Shown here one piece after another: positions 11,561-21,248 of a stretch of DNA of 30,899 nt. A model generated the notes under the pieces. That model searched no databases and was not told where the DNA came from. It saw nothing but the letters and a program-made list of their open reading frames with translations. The position numbers and the translations under genes were made by a program. The stretch's first letter is position 1; every line of letters starts with the position of its first letter. Source of the stretch: Diphasiastrum complanatum (lineage: Eukaryota > Streptophyta > Lycopodiopsida > Lycopodiales > Lycopodiaceae); contig MU836291.1 in the NCBI GenBank assembly GCA_029204225.1, positions 1-30,899 on the forward strand, read 5' to 3'.

Positions 11561-11895
11561 CTACTTTTGACTCAAGATAACCCACTTTAGGAGTGTATTG
11601 CCACATGTCACTTGGCCATACATGTGTAGAAACAAACTATATTCAAAATGTACAATAGCTACATGGCTAGATTGCCAACGTTGGCAATTTTTCAAAAGAA
11701 AATCCTCTGACGACAAGTCAAAGCCTTTCTCCAAATCAATACTTCTATCTACCCTTGTACTAAATTTTGAATAACCATGTGCAATCAACTGCTTTCTACT
11801 GGCAGGTAATTTGACAATAGTCCAAGTCTGGTTCTTGATAAGAGATAAACACCCTTTATCTATAGCTTCTTTCTAGAGATCAGAATCAGGGCTGA

Positions 11896-12120
11896 CTAAG
11901 TGCCTCTTGACAATCGTCGGCTCTTGAACAAGGTAAGCTGCAAGCTCATTGATATACCTGATAGGTGTTTTGCTTTCTCTTGTCGATCTTCTGGTAGTGG
12001 TCGAAGTTGATTATCTTCATCATGTTGTAGTCGCTGAACTGCAACATCATCAACTTCGGATTTGATGTTGATAAGTTGTTCATTGGGAGTAGATGAGCTT
12101 GGACCTTCAATAGAAATAGC
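11896..12120 (-). pseudogene. Copia relic B: post-integrase linker segment
   Basis: The - strand encodes ISIEGPSSSTP, NEQLI and a Gln-rich acidic stretch ending in HLSGISMSLQL. It is clearly homologous to 1495-1692 of the first copia relic and belongs downstream of integrase. It is the 3'-most recognised part of relic B. Confidence 0.85.
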
Positions 12121-12505
12121 TCTGAGGTCCGACAACGGGAGAGAATACATCTCTACCGAATTCAAGGAGTATTGCCTTAACAACGGCATTGAGCATCAAT
12201 AAATCACTTCTTCTTCACCTCAGTTGAATGGTCTTGTTGAGAGAAAGAACAGGACCTTAGTTGAATCGGAAAAGTGCATGCTAGCACATGCGACACTTTT
12301 GAAGTCCTTCGAAGTCCTCCACTGCAACTTATATTCAGAACAAATGTCCTACTATAGGTCTCTCTTCTGCATGATCTTAGGAAGAAGCTCGACTTCCAAA
12401 GTATCAAGTCTATTTTCATCAGCTATACTACTTTAGATCAAGCTTATAAGCTGTATGATCTTGTCGAGTCAAAGATATTCACTAGTCAGAATGTCATCGT
12501 CATTG
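12121..12505 (+). pseudogene. Copia relic B: integrase segment, inverted relative to its flanks
   Basis: The + strand carries SDNGREYIS near 12128-12155, LNGLVERKNRT near 12222-12254 and CMLAHATLLKSF, then the SKIFTSQNVIVIE stretch ending near 12505. These correspond to 935-1400 of the first relic. Both neighbouring segments of the same element read on the - strand, so this piece has been flipped. The second catalytic Asp and the third catalytic Glu are retained, but frame breaks and losses (the segment is shorter than its counterpart) make it dead. Confidence 0.85.
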
Positions 12506-13288
12506 AAATAAACAACTGTTCTTCTCAAATATTCGTCAATGAAGGTAATAAAATACTTTGCATCAAGCAATGATGGAGTTTGCATTGGACCACATATATC
12601 TAAATGAACAACGTCTAACAAATCTTTTGTTGCATGCTTATGACTCGATCTAAAGGGAATCCTAGTCTACTTTCCATGTTGTAGCTATGACACGGGACGT
12701 CAACTTTGTCGATTGGATAGTCGAGATCAAGTGCTAGGGATTACTTAGACATGTATGAAACAGATGTATGATTCAAGTGTAGATTTATAGTAATTGCTTT
12801 ATTGACAAGAATAGAGGTTTTCAAGGCTTGACTAGTATCAGAATAACAATGTGCCAATCTATATAAGTACCCATGTCTCTTGTCGGTGCAAGGACCTTAA
12901 TTGTCTTATCAAAAATTCGGCATTGATCAGACTCGAACTCTATCTTATGACCTAAATTAGTGATTCTACTTATTGATAACATATTCATAGAGAGTTTAGA
13001 TAAATACAAAACATTTGATAGTAGTTTGAATTTAAATTTGAGTGTGTCGACCATTTGTTGCAAGAGATTCTTAAACTGGTTAATGTGATTGAGAATAATA
13101 AGCATGAAAGCTTTACCATCCTTCGACTTCCACTTTGAGTCGGTTGTGTTGCCTTCAAGCTTCACTTCAATACCATCATCCCACAACTCGTTGGCGATTA
13201 GCAAGGTCTTCATCTTAAATTTTCATAAGTAGTAATTGGATCCATTCAACTTGTCTATGATAAAACCAACTTTACTTTCAGAATCCAT
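12506..13288 (-). pseudogene. Copia relic B: gag start fused to pre-integrase and integrase N-part
   Basis: The - strand opens at ATG 13288-13286 with MDSESKVGFIIDKLNGSNYY, then KFKMKTLLIANELWDD, the usual copia gag N-terminus; the Trp codon expected before KFKM is TGA. Shortly after, gag is joined to a region homologous to 340-540 of the first relic (NVLYLSKLSMNMLSISR), so most of gag, the zinc knuckle and the protease are deleted. It continues to the first integrase catalytic region (DICGPM, then AKYFITFIDEYLRR) and stops at the inversion junction near 12506. Confidence 0.85.
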
Positions 13289-13480
13289 TTGGAACTTCAG
13301 TCTATCGATAAATCGATGATGTTAAGAATGATGTCATGTTGTGCTACAATTGGAAATCAACTATCTGATACTGAAATTTGATACCACAAATTGAAGAATC
13401 TGTGAAACATATCTAATCATATCGATTTGAAATCGTGAAAGATATCAAGTATTATAGCTTTGATATAACAGTATACACTA
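13289..13480 (-). mobile_element. Untranslated leader of copia relic B
   Basis: This lies between the gag start at 13288 and the primer-site copies at 13481-13745. No coding potential is seen. It is annotated from position alone. Confidence 0.5.
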
Positions 13481-13885
13481 TGATACCATGCTGGAAAGAC
13501 GGAACGTGAAGTGAGTAAGCGACTTATCGAGTGCAACAAAATAAGCCTCCTTTCCTAATGCATGACTATGCTTTGATACCATGTTGGAAATAGGGAATGC
13601 AATAACGACAAGTTGAAGACTGTGGCAACTTATCGAATGTGGCAGAATAAAATCTTCTTTCCTAATGCATGACCACGCCTATCAATATTGAACAAAACAT
13701 AATGAAGGTACGCTCTGATATTAATGTATTAGAGCTCTGATACCATGTTGGAAAGAGGGAATGCAATAACGACAAGTCAAAGACTGTGGCGACTTATCGA
13801 GCGCAGTGGAATAAAGTCTTCTTTCCTAATGCATGACTATGCCTATCAATATTGAACTAAACATAATGACAGAAGTCATGTTCCA
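13481..13885 (-). repeat. Three tandem copies of an LTR-end/primer-site junction
   Basis: TGATACCATG begins at 13481, 13574 and 13738, each followed by a unit with GGAA-GGGAATGCAATAACG, CGACTTATCGAG and TTTCCTAATGCATGAC; the first copy is shortened and diverged. On the - strand the third copy reads ...CCAACA then TGGTATCAGAGC (13745-13734), a canonical LTR end plus initiator-Met primer site. In the first and second copies the primer site is mutated. Period about 93 then 164 bases. Confidence 0.8.
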
Positions 13886-14600
13886 ATCTTTTAGCAACTA
13901 ACTTTGAAATCGCTAGCACTAAAGTGGTTACGTATGAAGTACCGAATTATCAGACAAAACAATAAGAGATTATTAGCTACAAACAATCATAGAGATGCAT
14001 ACATTCTGACATAATATTGAATGTAATAAAGGAGTAGATTTATTCAGCATGTAGCATCATGTACAAAATCAGATGATGATGAGCACAAGACAATTGCGGA
14101 TACAAATCGCGTACTCTAAGCTATCTCTGAGTAGTTGAAACTCTGTTTGATTGTGCTTCCACTGATAAGCAAGTAGCAATACTAAGCTCTAAGATAAGAT
14201 GGAAACAAAGCTAAAAGAGCATTAAGACAGCCTACGAAATATTTGATGATCAACTACTAATACTAAACAAATAATGCATGTCCAGTAGGACAGTTATTAA
14301 GTCATAGATTGCAATAGCCAGTTGGCCATAATGAGCTAGCATTCATCCAGTTAGGACTTCTCATATTTGCTAAATGGTTAGGGCAAGTTTATAACTTCAA
14401 TTGAAGTGGAACAATAATTGTCTTTCATTCGATAGTTCGGGACTATGCCCGATATGTCGGAGCCACTTGTTTCGTGGTTCGACTATGTAAAAACACAAAC
14501 AAAGCTGCAAAACTGGATAATAAGTGGATGAAGATTAAAGACCGATTATTCGGTCAATAGAAAAATAATCCAACAGATCTAACTCTCCAATAATTATTCA
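13746..14600 (-). mobile_element. Probable 5' LTR of copia relic B
   Basis: The segment begins (on the + strand) with TGTTGG, the usual copia LTR border, directly against the primer site at 13734-13745. The far border is not identifiable. The stretch has no coding capacity. The right limit is an estimate. Confidence 0.35.
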
Positions 14601-15345
14601 TCAAGATATGATGCATGAGATGTAACTTGTTATAACTATTAATTCTTCTTCTTTTCTTCAAATATTGGTGCTACATAATTGTACCATTCTTTAAATCAAA
14701 TAGATTTTGTAAATCATCTCCACTTATTTTTGTAAATCCATGAGTTTTGAAAATCTGTGAGTTAAATTTTTGCGAGTTTCATTCTACCCATGGTTCATCG
14801 ATTATGTAGCACATGGCATGCCATGTGATCTTAACTTCATTTTATCTCTAACCACAAGATGCAAAAATTTCAATGTGAGACAACTTTGAAAATGACATTG
14901 TTTGTCTCCAGTCTTTATTACTAATAATTCTCTCAATGTCTCTTGATAGGCATCATGACAATCTCCAGCATGTCTTTCTTCTATGGTATTGTGTTCACTT
15001 TTCTTTTTTTACTTTTTTGCTATGTATTAAAATTGGCTTTTCACTTTCCAATACCACAAAAGGCTTGGACACCATAGCTTGAGCCACTGTGAATCATTCA
15101 CAACCATTCAACTTACTCATGTAAAATAAATTATATAGTCTATGTGATAATGGGAGTACCAAATTGTGCTCTATGTGACAATTTAGGTATCAAACCATCA
15201 TTGTCATGAACAGTATCTACTTTTAAGGTATTCCATCATATTTTTGTGGATACATTATAGGTTTGATAGGTTAAAAAAATTTAATTATAAAATAAAAAAG
15301 GTATTTTAACACATTTGAGAACCAAAATTTGAGTTAAAATAAATT
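14601..15345. other. Very AT-rich stretch without recognised feature
   Basis: No gene, RNA or clear repeat is seen. Confidence 0.4.
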
Positions 15346-15348
15346 TCA

Positions 15349-15528
15349 GCCTCCAAACATAGCATGCCGGTGTGCTAAGTAAAGCAGCTAGATTTTTTTT
15401 TTTTGGCAACCTTCAAAGATAGCATGTCGGCGTGCTAATGAAACAAGAAATTTATTTTTGATGCAGAATCAGATAGCACGTTGGCAGTCGAGCCTAGCAC
15501 GCCGACGTGCTATCTTTGGAGGATGCAA
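15349..15528. repeat. Three copies of a TAGCACG...CGTGCTA palindrome, one inverted
   Basis: A near-perfect 18-base palindrome of the form TAGCACGYCGRCGTGCTA with a shared flank (CCTYCAAAGATAGCA) occurs at about 15350-15383 and 15407-15441 and, in reverse orientation, at about 15498-15528. A further partial AGCACGTTGGCAGTCG lies at 15476. The second and third copies can fold into one long hairpin. It looks like a small foldback or MITE-type repeat. Confidence 0.7.
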
Positions 15529-16344
15529 AAAATCAAATTAAATATGAAATTTTTTTACTTCATGGTATTTTTAACTATGTACCAAACCACATTCTTAATA
15601 ATAAACATTGAAGTAATAGCATAAAAAACTAAAATTGGAAGACATGAGCATTCTCAACCTTCGCACGAAGTACATGGTTTTTTAATAGCGCCAATAACCA
15701 CAAGTGCCATAGGCTTAAAGTACAAAATGAACATTCAATCCAAACCCTTGTTGACTAATGATCAAATGATACTTGAGATTATAGAAGTGCGAAACGTAAT
15801 TTGCTACTCATCCTCTTGCTTACATAAATTGAGCTTCAAGAAATCATGATCCACGTTTGAGAAAAATTGCTACTATTGCATCAACTATTAGCACAACTGA
15901 AAGTATGGACACTTTGCCATGCATGTTGGCATATACATAAGAAAAGGGTCGACTTTGGCCCATTGGTCCTCATGTGGCAAATTCCCATGCAATAGTGTGG
16001 CAATGTGCATGGCAACACGGATGGCACTTCCACATCGCCAACATTTTTGTTACCGGGCCAGTTCCTTGGTGAACCACTTTCTGATGGGAGAACCAAAAAA
16101 ATTGAATGTTGAATGGGCGTGGCACAGCCACGAGTGACTCTACCACACTGACACTGGAATTTTGTCACACGAGGCAGAATTTTCAGATTGATTTGTCATG
16201 ATGGCAAACCATCAGGATTTTTTTCCAAAAAATTTGGCACATGGTAGTGCCACACAACATTGGAATTTTTCCATGCATGGCACAATTTTCCAAAGAGGCA
16301 TAACAAATCTCTAGTAAATTTTGTTTGGAAATTTTGTTTAGGCA
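15529..16344. other. Non-coding stretch, TGGCA/TGCCA-rich part at 15910-16290
   Basis: The first part is plain AT-rich sequence. From about 15910 to 16290, TGGCA or TGCCA occurs roughly a dozen times in both orientations, resembling the subterminal repeats of DNA transposons. No terminal inverted repeats or transposase were found. Confidence 0.4.
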
Positions 16345-17031
16345 TGATAGTAGAGTTTTGACAAGATCACAAAAAATTGAATATCTCAAATTCTACATGC
16401 AATTTCTAAAAACTTGATATATCATCTTGTAGCCTCCAATTACACTTTCCTAATGCACTAAAAATCGGCTAATTCCAGTAAAACAAGTATGAAATCGGAA
16501 TTGATCAAGTATATAAACCTATATTGAATTTTGACCTACAAAAGATCAATTCTACATATGAAAAAATGGAAATTTTTGAGTAGAAATCAATCTAGCATGC
16601 TCTAGCATTGGTAACTCCATTAGAGGAAGTATAAACACAAAAATGGCCTTTTGTCAAGATTCCTTTTTCATTTTTTATTCACTTCTTTTATACATGGCCC
16701 AATAGTTTCTTAACATAGTGGCTTTAATGTAACGTTACTTCTTTGAGTCACATTTTACACTAAAAATGGCATAACTTTTGATTGCCATATCAGAATACGA
16801 CAAAAATCAGTGCGTTGGAAAGCGCTTGACACAACGATATATTACATGTCATACTTTTGAGCTACTACTAAAAAGTTATAGTGAGTCAAAGACATTGGTT
16901 GAAAATAATGACAAAATGCAAAAGAGATCTTGGCACGAATTCATATGCGGCTCTTTTTGAATTCAAACTTCCTCTAATGATCCAAATCTCTAATAAATGT
17001 GGTTGATCCTTTCATAACCTGAAAGACAATA
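16345..17031 (-). mobile_element. LTR-retrotransposon leader, left copy (interrupted)
   Basis: Bases 16345-16618 and 16981-17031 are a direct repeat of 18827-19149. Both lie just downstream (- strand) of a primer-binding site. The copy is split by the insertion at 16619-16980. Homology to the right copy fades to the left of about 16345. Confidence 0.8.
16619..16980. mobile_element. 362-bp MITE-like insertion
   Basis: The insertion is bounded by the 12-base perfect inverted repeat ATTAGAGGAAGT (16619-16630) and its complement ACTTCCTCTAAT (16967-16978). The related uninterrupted copy reads AACTCCTCCAAATC at 19093-19106, which defines both edges. It has no coding capacity. TCC flanks both sides, but the empty site also has TCCTCC, so the target duplication is ambiguous and the superfamily (3-bp type such as CACTA or Harbinger, or other) cannot be set. 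Confidence 0.75.
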
Positions 17032-17043
17032 ACTCTGATACCA
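17032..17043 (-). other. Primer-binding site, left copy
   Basis: The - strand reads TGGTATCAGAGT, one mismatch from the initiator tRNA-Met site, directly after the LTR end TTCACA. Confidence 0.85.
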
Positions 17044-17550
17044 TGTGAAGGATTTCAGATTATTCACGGTTCAAATCCATGTCCCCGATATTTGGTTAAA
17101 AAAGGAACAAGCCAACAATCCTGCCAATGTAGAAAAATCAGCGTCTACATATAAAATGAGATGCAAACTCTAAGAGATACTATCAAACATGAACCAGAAC
17201 ATAAAATATAGTTTCTATCTGTACAATTATAGTAGCTACTGTATTTCACATGTGTGGAACCGAAAATAGCAATAAATGATCAGTGTACACATAGAAATGC
17301 AAGATAACATGATGAGAGTGCACCAATGAGTAGTAGAACCCATAGAGAACCATGTATAATGATGAAGTGAGAGAGAGAAGAGAGAAGATCTCTTTATCCA
17401 TGAGTTACGACAATATAAAGTAGGTCCAAACCCTACTTTGCCACTTGGCTTTCCCTCCAATATGAAAAAATATACTTTTTGGGACTAGATTCAATGTACC
17501 CAAAGTTCAAATTTAAATCTATTTCAAACTCGACTACCAACTTTCCCACA
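17044..17550 (-). mobile_element. Full-length LTR (507 bp)
   Basis: The LTR is delimited on one side by the primer site (TGTGAAGG border) and on the other by CTTTCCCACA, giving TGTG...CACA ends with a short imperfect inverted repeat. Its first about 430 bases match 19162-19473, with roughly one difference in ten by eye over the first 120 bases. It can act both as the 3' LTR of the gag element to its right and as the 5' LTR of the leader copy to its left. Confidence 0.75.
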
Positions 17551-17780
17551 CTTTCAAAAGTGTTTATTGAATGTATTTAAACTAATATAACTTCAAAAAT
17601 TTTATCTCTAAGTCTAAAATGAGTTTTGGCCTCAATTGACAATTTAGCAAAATATGACTAAACTTGTTGAAATCTCACAAAGAACACATCAAAAGAGAAT
17701 CACCACCACCTAGATCCTCATCATTAGTAGTAAAGTTGATTTGCTACATTCATCTCTTTTCTTTTTCAAACATTCATTAG
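17551..17780 (-). other. Short internal 3' segment between gag and LTR
   Basis: Only about 230 bases separate the gag zinc knuckle from the LTR. No protease, integrase or reverse transcriptase is present, and no good polypurine tract is seen next to the LTR. Confidence 0.5.
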
Positions 17781-18560
17781 CAAAATGCCCTTTGATTCCA
17801 CAATAAAAGCCCTTTGATTCCACAATAAAAGCATTTCAACTTTGATTCCACAATAAAAGCCCTTTGATTCCAAAAAGAGGAAGTCTCACCTTGATCTTGT
17901 CCTTTAGACCACTTGCCTTTGCCTTTTCCCTTGAACTTAGTTTTGTTGAACATAGCATCCTCTTCATAATGAGATGTTGATGTAGATCCACCTCCTCTTG
18001 ATCGAAGCCTATACTCCTCATTCACCAAGATCTCATGCAAGTTTGCAATACTTGGCAAAGTATTTTGAATAGCAAAACTTTGAACAAGATTAGCATGATC
18101 ATCCAACAAGCCATTAAGTATAACTTGAACAAGTTCTACCTCCTTGATGCTTTTATCAATACATGCTCACAAATCTTTGAATGCTTTAACCCTCAAAACA
18201 AATGCATGAGTACTCTCTTCTTTCTTTTGAAAATTTTGAAAGATTTTCCTCCTAAGAGTAAGCACTCTTGATGTAGACTTGGATTCATAAAGCTTCCCAA
18301 GCCTCCAAAGATGATGTGCACTTACCAACTTCCTTGAGAAGCTCATTGGTAACATTCATCTTAATCATGTGTAGAGCCCTTTTGGCCCTCTTATCATACC
18401 TCATTTGATCTTGTTGAGTTTTTGGTCTCTCTTTCAAACCTACAACAATATCCAATACATCACTCATCTCAAGAAGTGATTACATCCTCACTTTCCACAA
18501 TAGTTAGTTGAGGTAAGCCTATCATTGGCTTCCAACATGAATTCACCACTTGTAGCCATG
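17781..18560 (-). pseudogene. Copia-type gag (UBN2/Retrotran_gag family), broken
   Basis: The - strand begins near ATG 18560 with MATSGEF and encodes a copia gag: KRALHMIKMNVTNELLKEV, SLEAWEAL, GKLYESKSTSRVLTLRRKIF, ESTHAFVLRVKAFKDL, then a basic stretch (KGKGKWSKGQDQ) and a CCHC knuckle whose correct form CFYCGIKGHFANEC can be read in the last repeat copy. Several stops and frame changes occur (for example near 18515 and around 18165), so it is not translatable as a whole. It lies between two LTRs, with pol absent. Known for the family: gag binds element RNA and forms virus-like particles. Similar gag-only elements have been described as TR-GAG. Confidence 0.85.
17788..17880 (-). repeat. 22-bp repeats inside the gag zinc-knuckle codons
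   Basis: CTTTGATTCCACAATAAAAG occurs at 17790, 17812 and 17840, and CTTTGATTCCA again at 17862. The first two copies are exactly 22 bases apart. The unit encodes CFYCGIKG on the - strand, so the knuckle start has been duplicated out of frame. Confidence 0.9.
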
Positions 18561-19149
18561 TTACAATGACCTAATATTCTTCCTTTAACTTGTTCCAATG
18601 CAAAAATCACTCTCTTGAATGTCAACAAATGAACTCAAGAAGAAATCACAATGATATGGAACCTCTCAAATCTCTTCTAGCACTTCTAACTAGAAAATCA
18701 ACACATAGAATGGTGAAATCTTGATCTACCTATGATCTATACTCAATCTAATGATTCTTGCCACTTCCCAACCTTGAAACACACTCAAATGAAGTTCACT
18801 AACCTCACAAACTAGAGATCCAATCAAAATTAGGATTTTGGCAAAATCACAAAAAATTGAATATCTCAAATTCTACATGCAATTTCTAAAAACTTGATAT
18901 ATCATCTTGTAGCCTCTAATGGGATCTTCCTAATGCACGAAGAATCGGATAATTTCAGTAAAACAAGTGTGAAATTGAAATTGATCCAGTATATAAACCT
19001 ATATTGAGCTTTGACCTACAAAAGATCAATTCTACATATGCAAAAATGGAGATTTTTGAGTAGAAATCAATCTAGCATGCTCTAGCATTGGTAACTCCTC
19101 CAAATCTTTGATAAATGTGGTTGATCCTTTCATAACCTGAAACAAAATA
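18561..19149 (-). mobile_element. LTR-retrotransposon leader, right copy (uninterrupted)
   Basis: The leader lies between the primer site at 19150 and the gag start near 18560. Its 18827-19149 part is a direct repeat of the left copy and provides the empty site for the MITE-like insertion. Confidence 0.75.
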
Positions 19150-19161
19150 GCTCTGATACCA
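19150..19161 (-). other. Primer-binding site, right copy
   Basis: The - strand reads TGGTATCAGAGC exactly, the initiator tRNA-Met site, preceded by the LTR end TTTACA. Confidence 0.9.
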
Positions 19162-19473
19162 TGTAAAGGATTTCAGCTCATTCAAGGTCCAAATCCATGT
19201 CCTAATATTTGGTTAAAAAAAGAGCAAACCAACAATCTTGCCAATGTAGAAAAATCAGCATCTACATACAAAATGAGATGCAAACTCTAAGAGATACTAT
19301 CAAACATGAACCAAAACATAAAACATAGTTTCTATTAGTGCAATTACAGTAGTCTACCGTATTTCACATATGTGAAACCAAAAATAGCAATAAATGATCA
19401 TTGTACACATAGAATTGCAAGATAACATCATGAGAGTGCACCAACTAGTAGAACCCAAAGAGAGCCATGTATA
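19162..19473 (-). mobile_element. Truncated 5' LTR of the gag-only element
   Basis: Matches the first about 310 bases of the LTR at 17044 (in + reading) and ends abruptly after CCATGTATA, where unrelated sequence begins. The missing about 195 bases were lost by deletion or by insertion of the neighbouring relic. Confidence 0.75.
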
Positions 19474-20170
19474 TTGCAAATTTAAAAATTGACACCGTAG
19501 TTTGATCATAAACTTAATTCTTTAGAAGCCACAGCTACCAAATCCTTGAGAGTTTTTAAATAGATGGAACAATTTCCTAGGAGGGAAAATGTATGGTGCT
19601 CAATTTGTGCTGGGAATCATATTGTAAATGAATGTCCAATGATGAAGGGGACAATGAAAAATAATGTCATCTTTCTAACTCCTCTAGCCATGAAACAAAC
19701 TTTTTGTTCATTTATTCCAAGAATTATTCAGCAATTATATCATAAATTTGAATATTATCAAAGTGCAAGTATGGGAGGACCATAGAGAATGGGAGCACAA
19801 CCTCTTCAACTAGCACTACCAACAATTTCAGGTTAACAAAGAGCCCTGGCCAATATGATCAAATCAGAAGCAATTCCTAAGCACTTCAATGGGCAGGACG
19901 AATTGCGGATCAATGTCAATATCCTACAAATAATGAATATCATGCTATTTATGTTGTTGCACAACAACAATAGAGACATTGGGCAAAAGCACCATTGCAA
20001 TGTTTTGGATGTGCAAGAAATCATTGTATAGCAGAATGTCCCAATGAAGACAAACTAACACCATTTTATCATCTCTCGTCTTCCTTCGAATCCTCTTCTT
20101 TGTGTATTCCTGAATGGATGATCTTCAGAATAATATTTTTAATGATATTCATATCAAGGTTTCTCAAATG
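19474..20170 (+). pseudogene. Retroelement gag relic with two zinc-knuckle-like motifs
   Basis: On the + strand WCSICAGNHIVNECP (about 19590-19635) and, about 125 codons later in another frame, QCFGCARNHCIAECP (about 19998-20042) both follow Cys-x2-Cys-x3-His-x4-Cys, one residue shorter than the standard CCHC knuckle. Between them a frame with NEYHAIYVVAQQQ is visible. Several stops occur. The spacing suggests a gag C-terminal part of a retroelement on the + strand. The family is not identified. Confidence 0.55.
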
Positions 20171-20850
20171 ACATGAGTGTTGGTTATCAAGACTTGTCCA
20201 CAATTAGACATGCATGATGTCCAGAACTTGTAAAGCCTATGAGATTCAAACAAACAAACATAAGCACTACAATAACACAAAATACTAACACTAGAAAATG
20301 TCGTAACACCTTGTGTGGAATAATAGTCCCTTGTAATTCATCTCTATGATGAGGAGTGCCACTCATCGCACATCTCCTAAGTGTCTGGTACTCACCTCAA
20401 AACAAGATGCAATCCTTTGGACATGGATGACGTAATTTGTAGTCCATTCCTAATGACTTTAACATCTTACATGCCTCGGATCTTATGCGTAGCATAGTGT
20501 TTCCTTTTGGGAGTATCTTGCACAATAATCTGTACAAAACCAAATGAATTTTCTTAGTACATGCATAGTTAGAACCTACATGCAATACAAAATACATTAC
20601 TATCTATCATAAGATATCATGCTATACATAATAGAATACTTAATTCTAATGTTAATGGTGTGTATGGCTCATAGTTTCATATTGATTGATAGGACAGTCT
20701 TAGATGTGGTAAGACTGTTTGTGAAAGGAAAACAAAAATAAATAAATAAATTATGATGACTTTGTTTTTACGTATAGACGTAAACATGCATGGATAATGA
20801 TGATCACGTGGCCATCATCTTTAATAGATGGATACAAAAAGTCGGTCGAG
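20171..20850. other. Stretch without recognised gene
   Basis: AT-rich sequence between the + strand gag relic and the 3' end of the gypsy element. GATCACGTGGCCATCATC near 20801-20818 contains a CACGTG core and is partly palindromic, but no function can be assigned. Confidence 0.4.
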
Positions 20851-20853
20851 AAA

Positions 20854-21092
20854 TTCTCGAAAAATTTTAAAAAAATGCTAGAAAGATTTCAAAAAAAATG
20901 TTAGAAAGATTCTAGAATGATTCTCAATTGATTCTTGAAAAGATGCTAGATAATTATCTTAAGATTCTAGAATGATTCTAGAAAGACTCTTGAAAGGCTT
21001 TGGAATGAGCCTAGAAGTATTCTCGAAAGATATTTCTTGAAAAATTCTCAAAAGGTGTGCCTAGAAAGAATTCTTGAAAGATATTTCTAGAA
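20854..21092. repeat. Cluster of nine TTCNNGAA motifs in a diverged tandem array
   Basis: TTCNNGAA occurs at 20854, 20910, 20932, 20965, 20976, 21020, 21034, 21071 and 21085, within a longer imperfect repeat of CTAGAAAGATTCT-like units reaching about 21190. TTCNNGAA is the inverted pair at the core of heat-shock elements. It lies just beyond the integrase C-terminus of the - strand gypsy element, where 3' non-coding or LTR U3 sequence would be. Whether it binds heat-shock factor is inference. Confidence 0.75.
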
Positions 21093-21248
21093 AAATTCTC
21101 AAAAGGTATGCCTAGAAAGATTCTCAAATGAGACTAGAAAGACTCTCAATTGCGTAGAAAGGTGCTAGAAAGATGCTAGAAAGAGGATGGTTTTTGAAGG
21201 CAAACTCTGGTGAGACATCAAATGATTTGTATTGACTAGAATGTTTAG

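Noticed and set aside
20801-20818. Functional G-box regulatory site
   Set aside because: A single CACGTG with no gene nearby to regulate.
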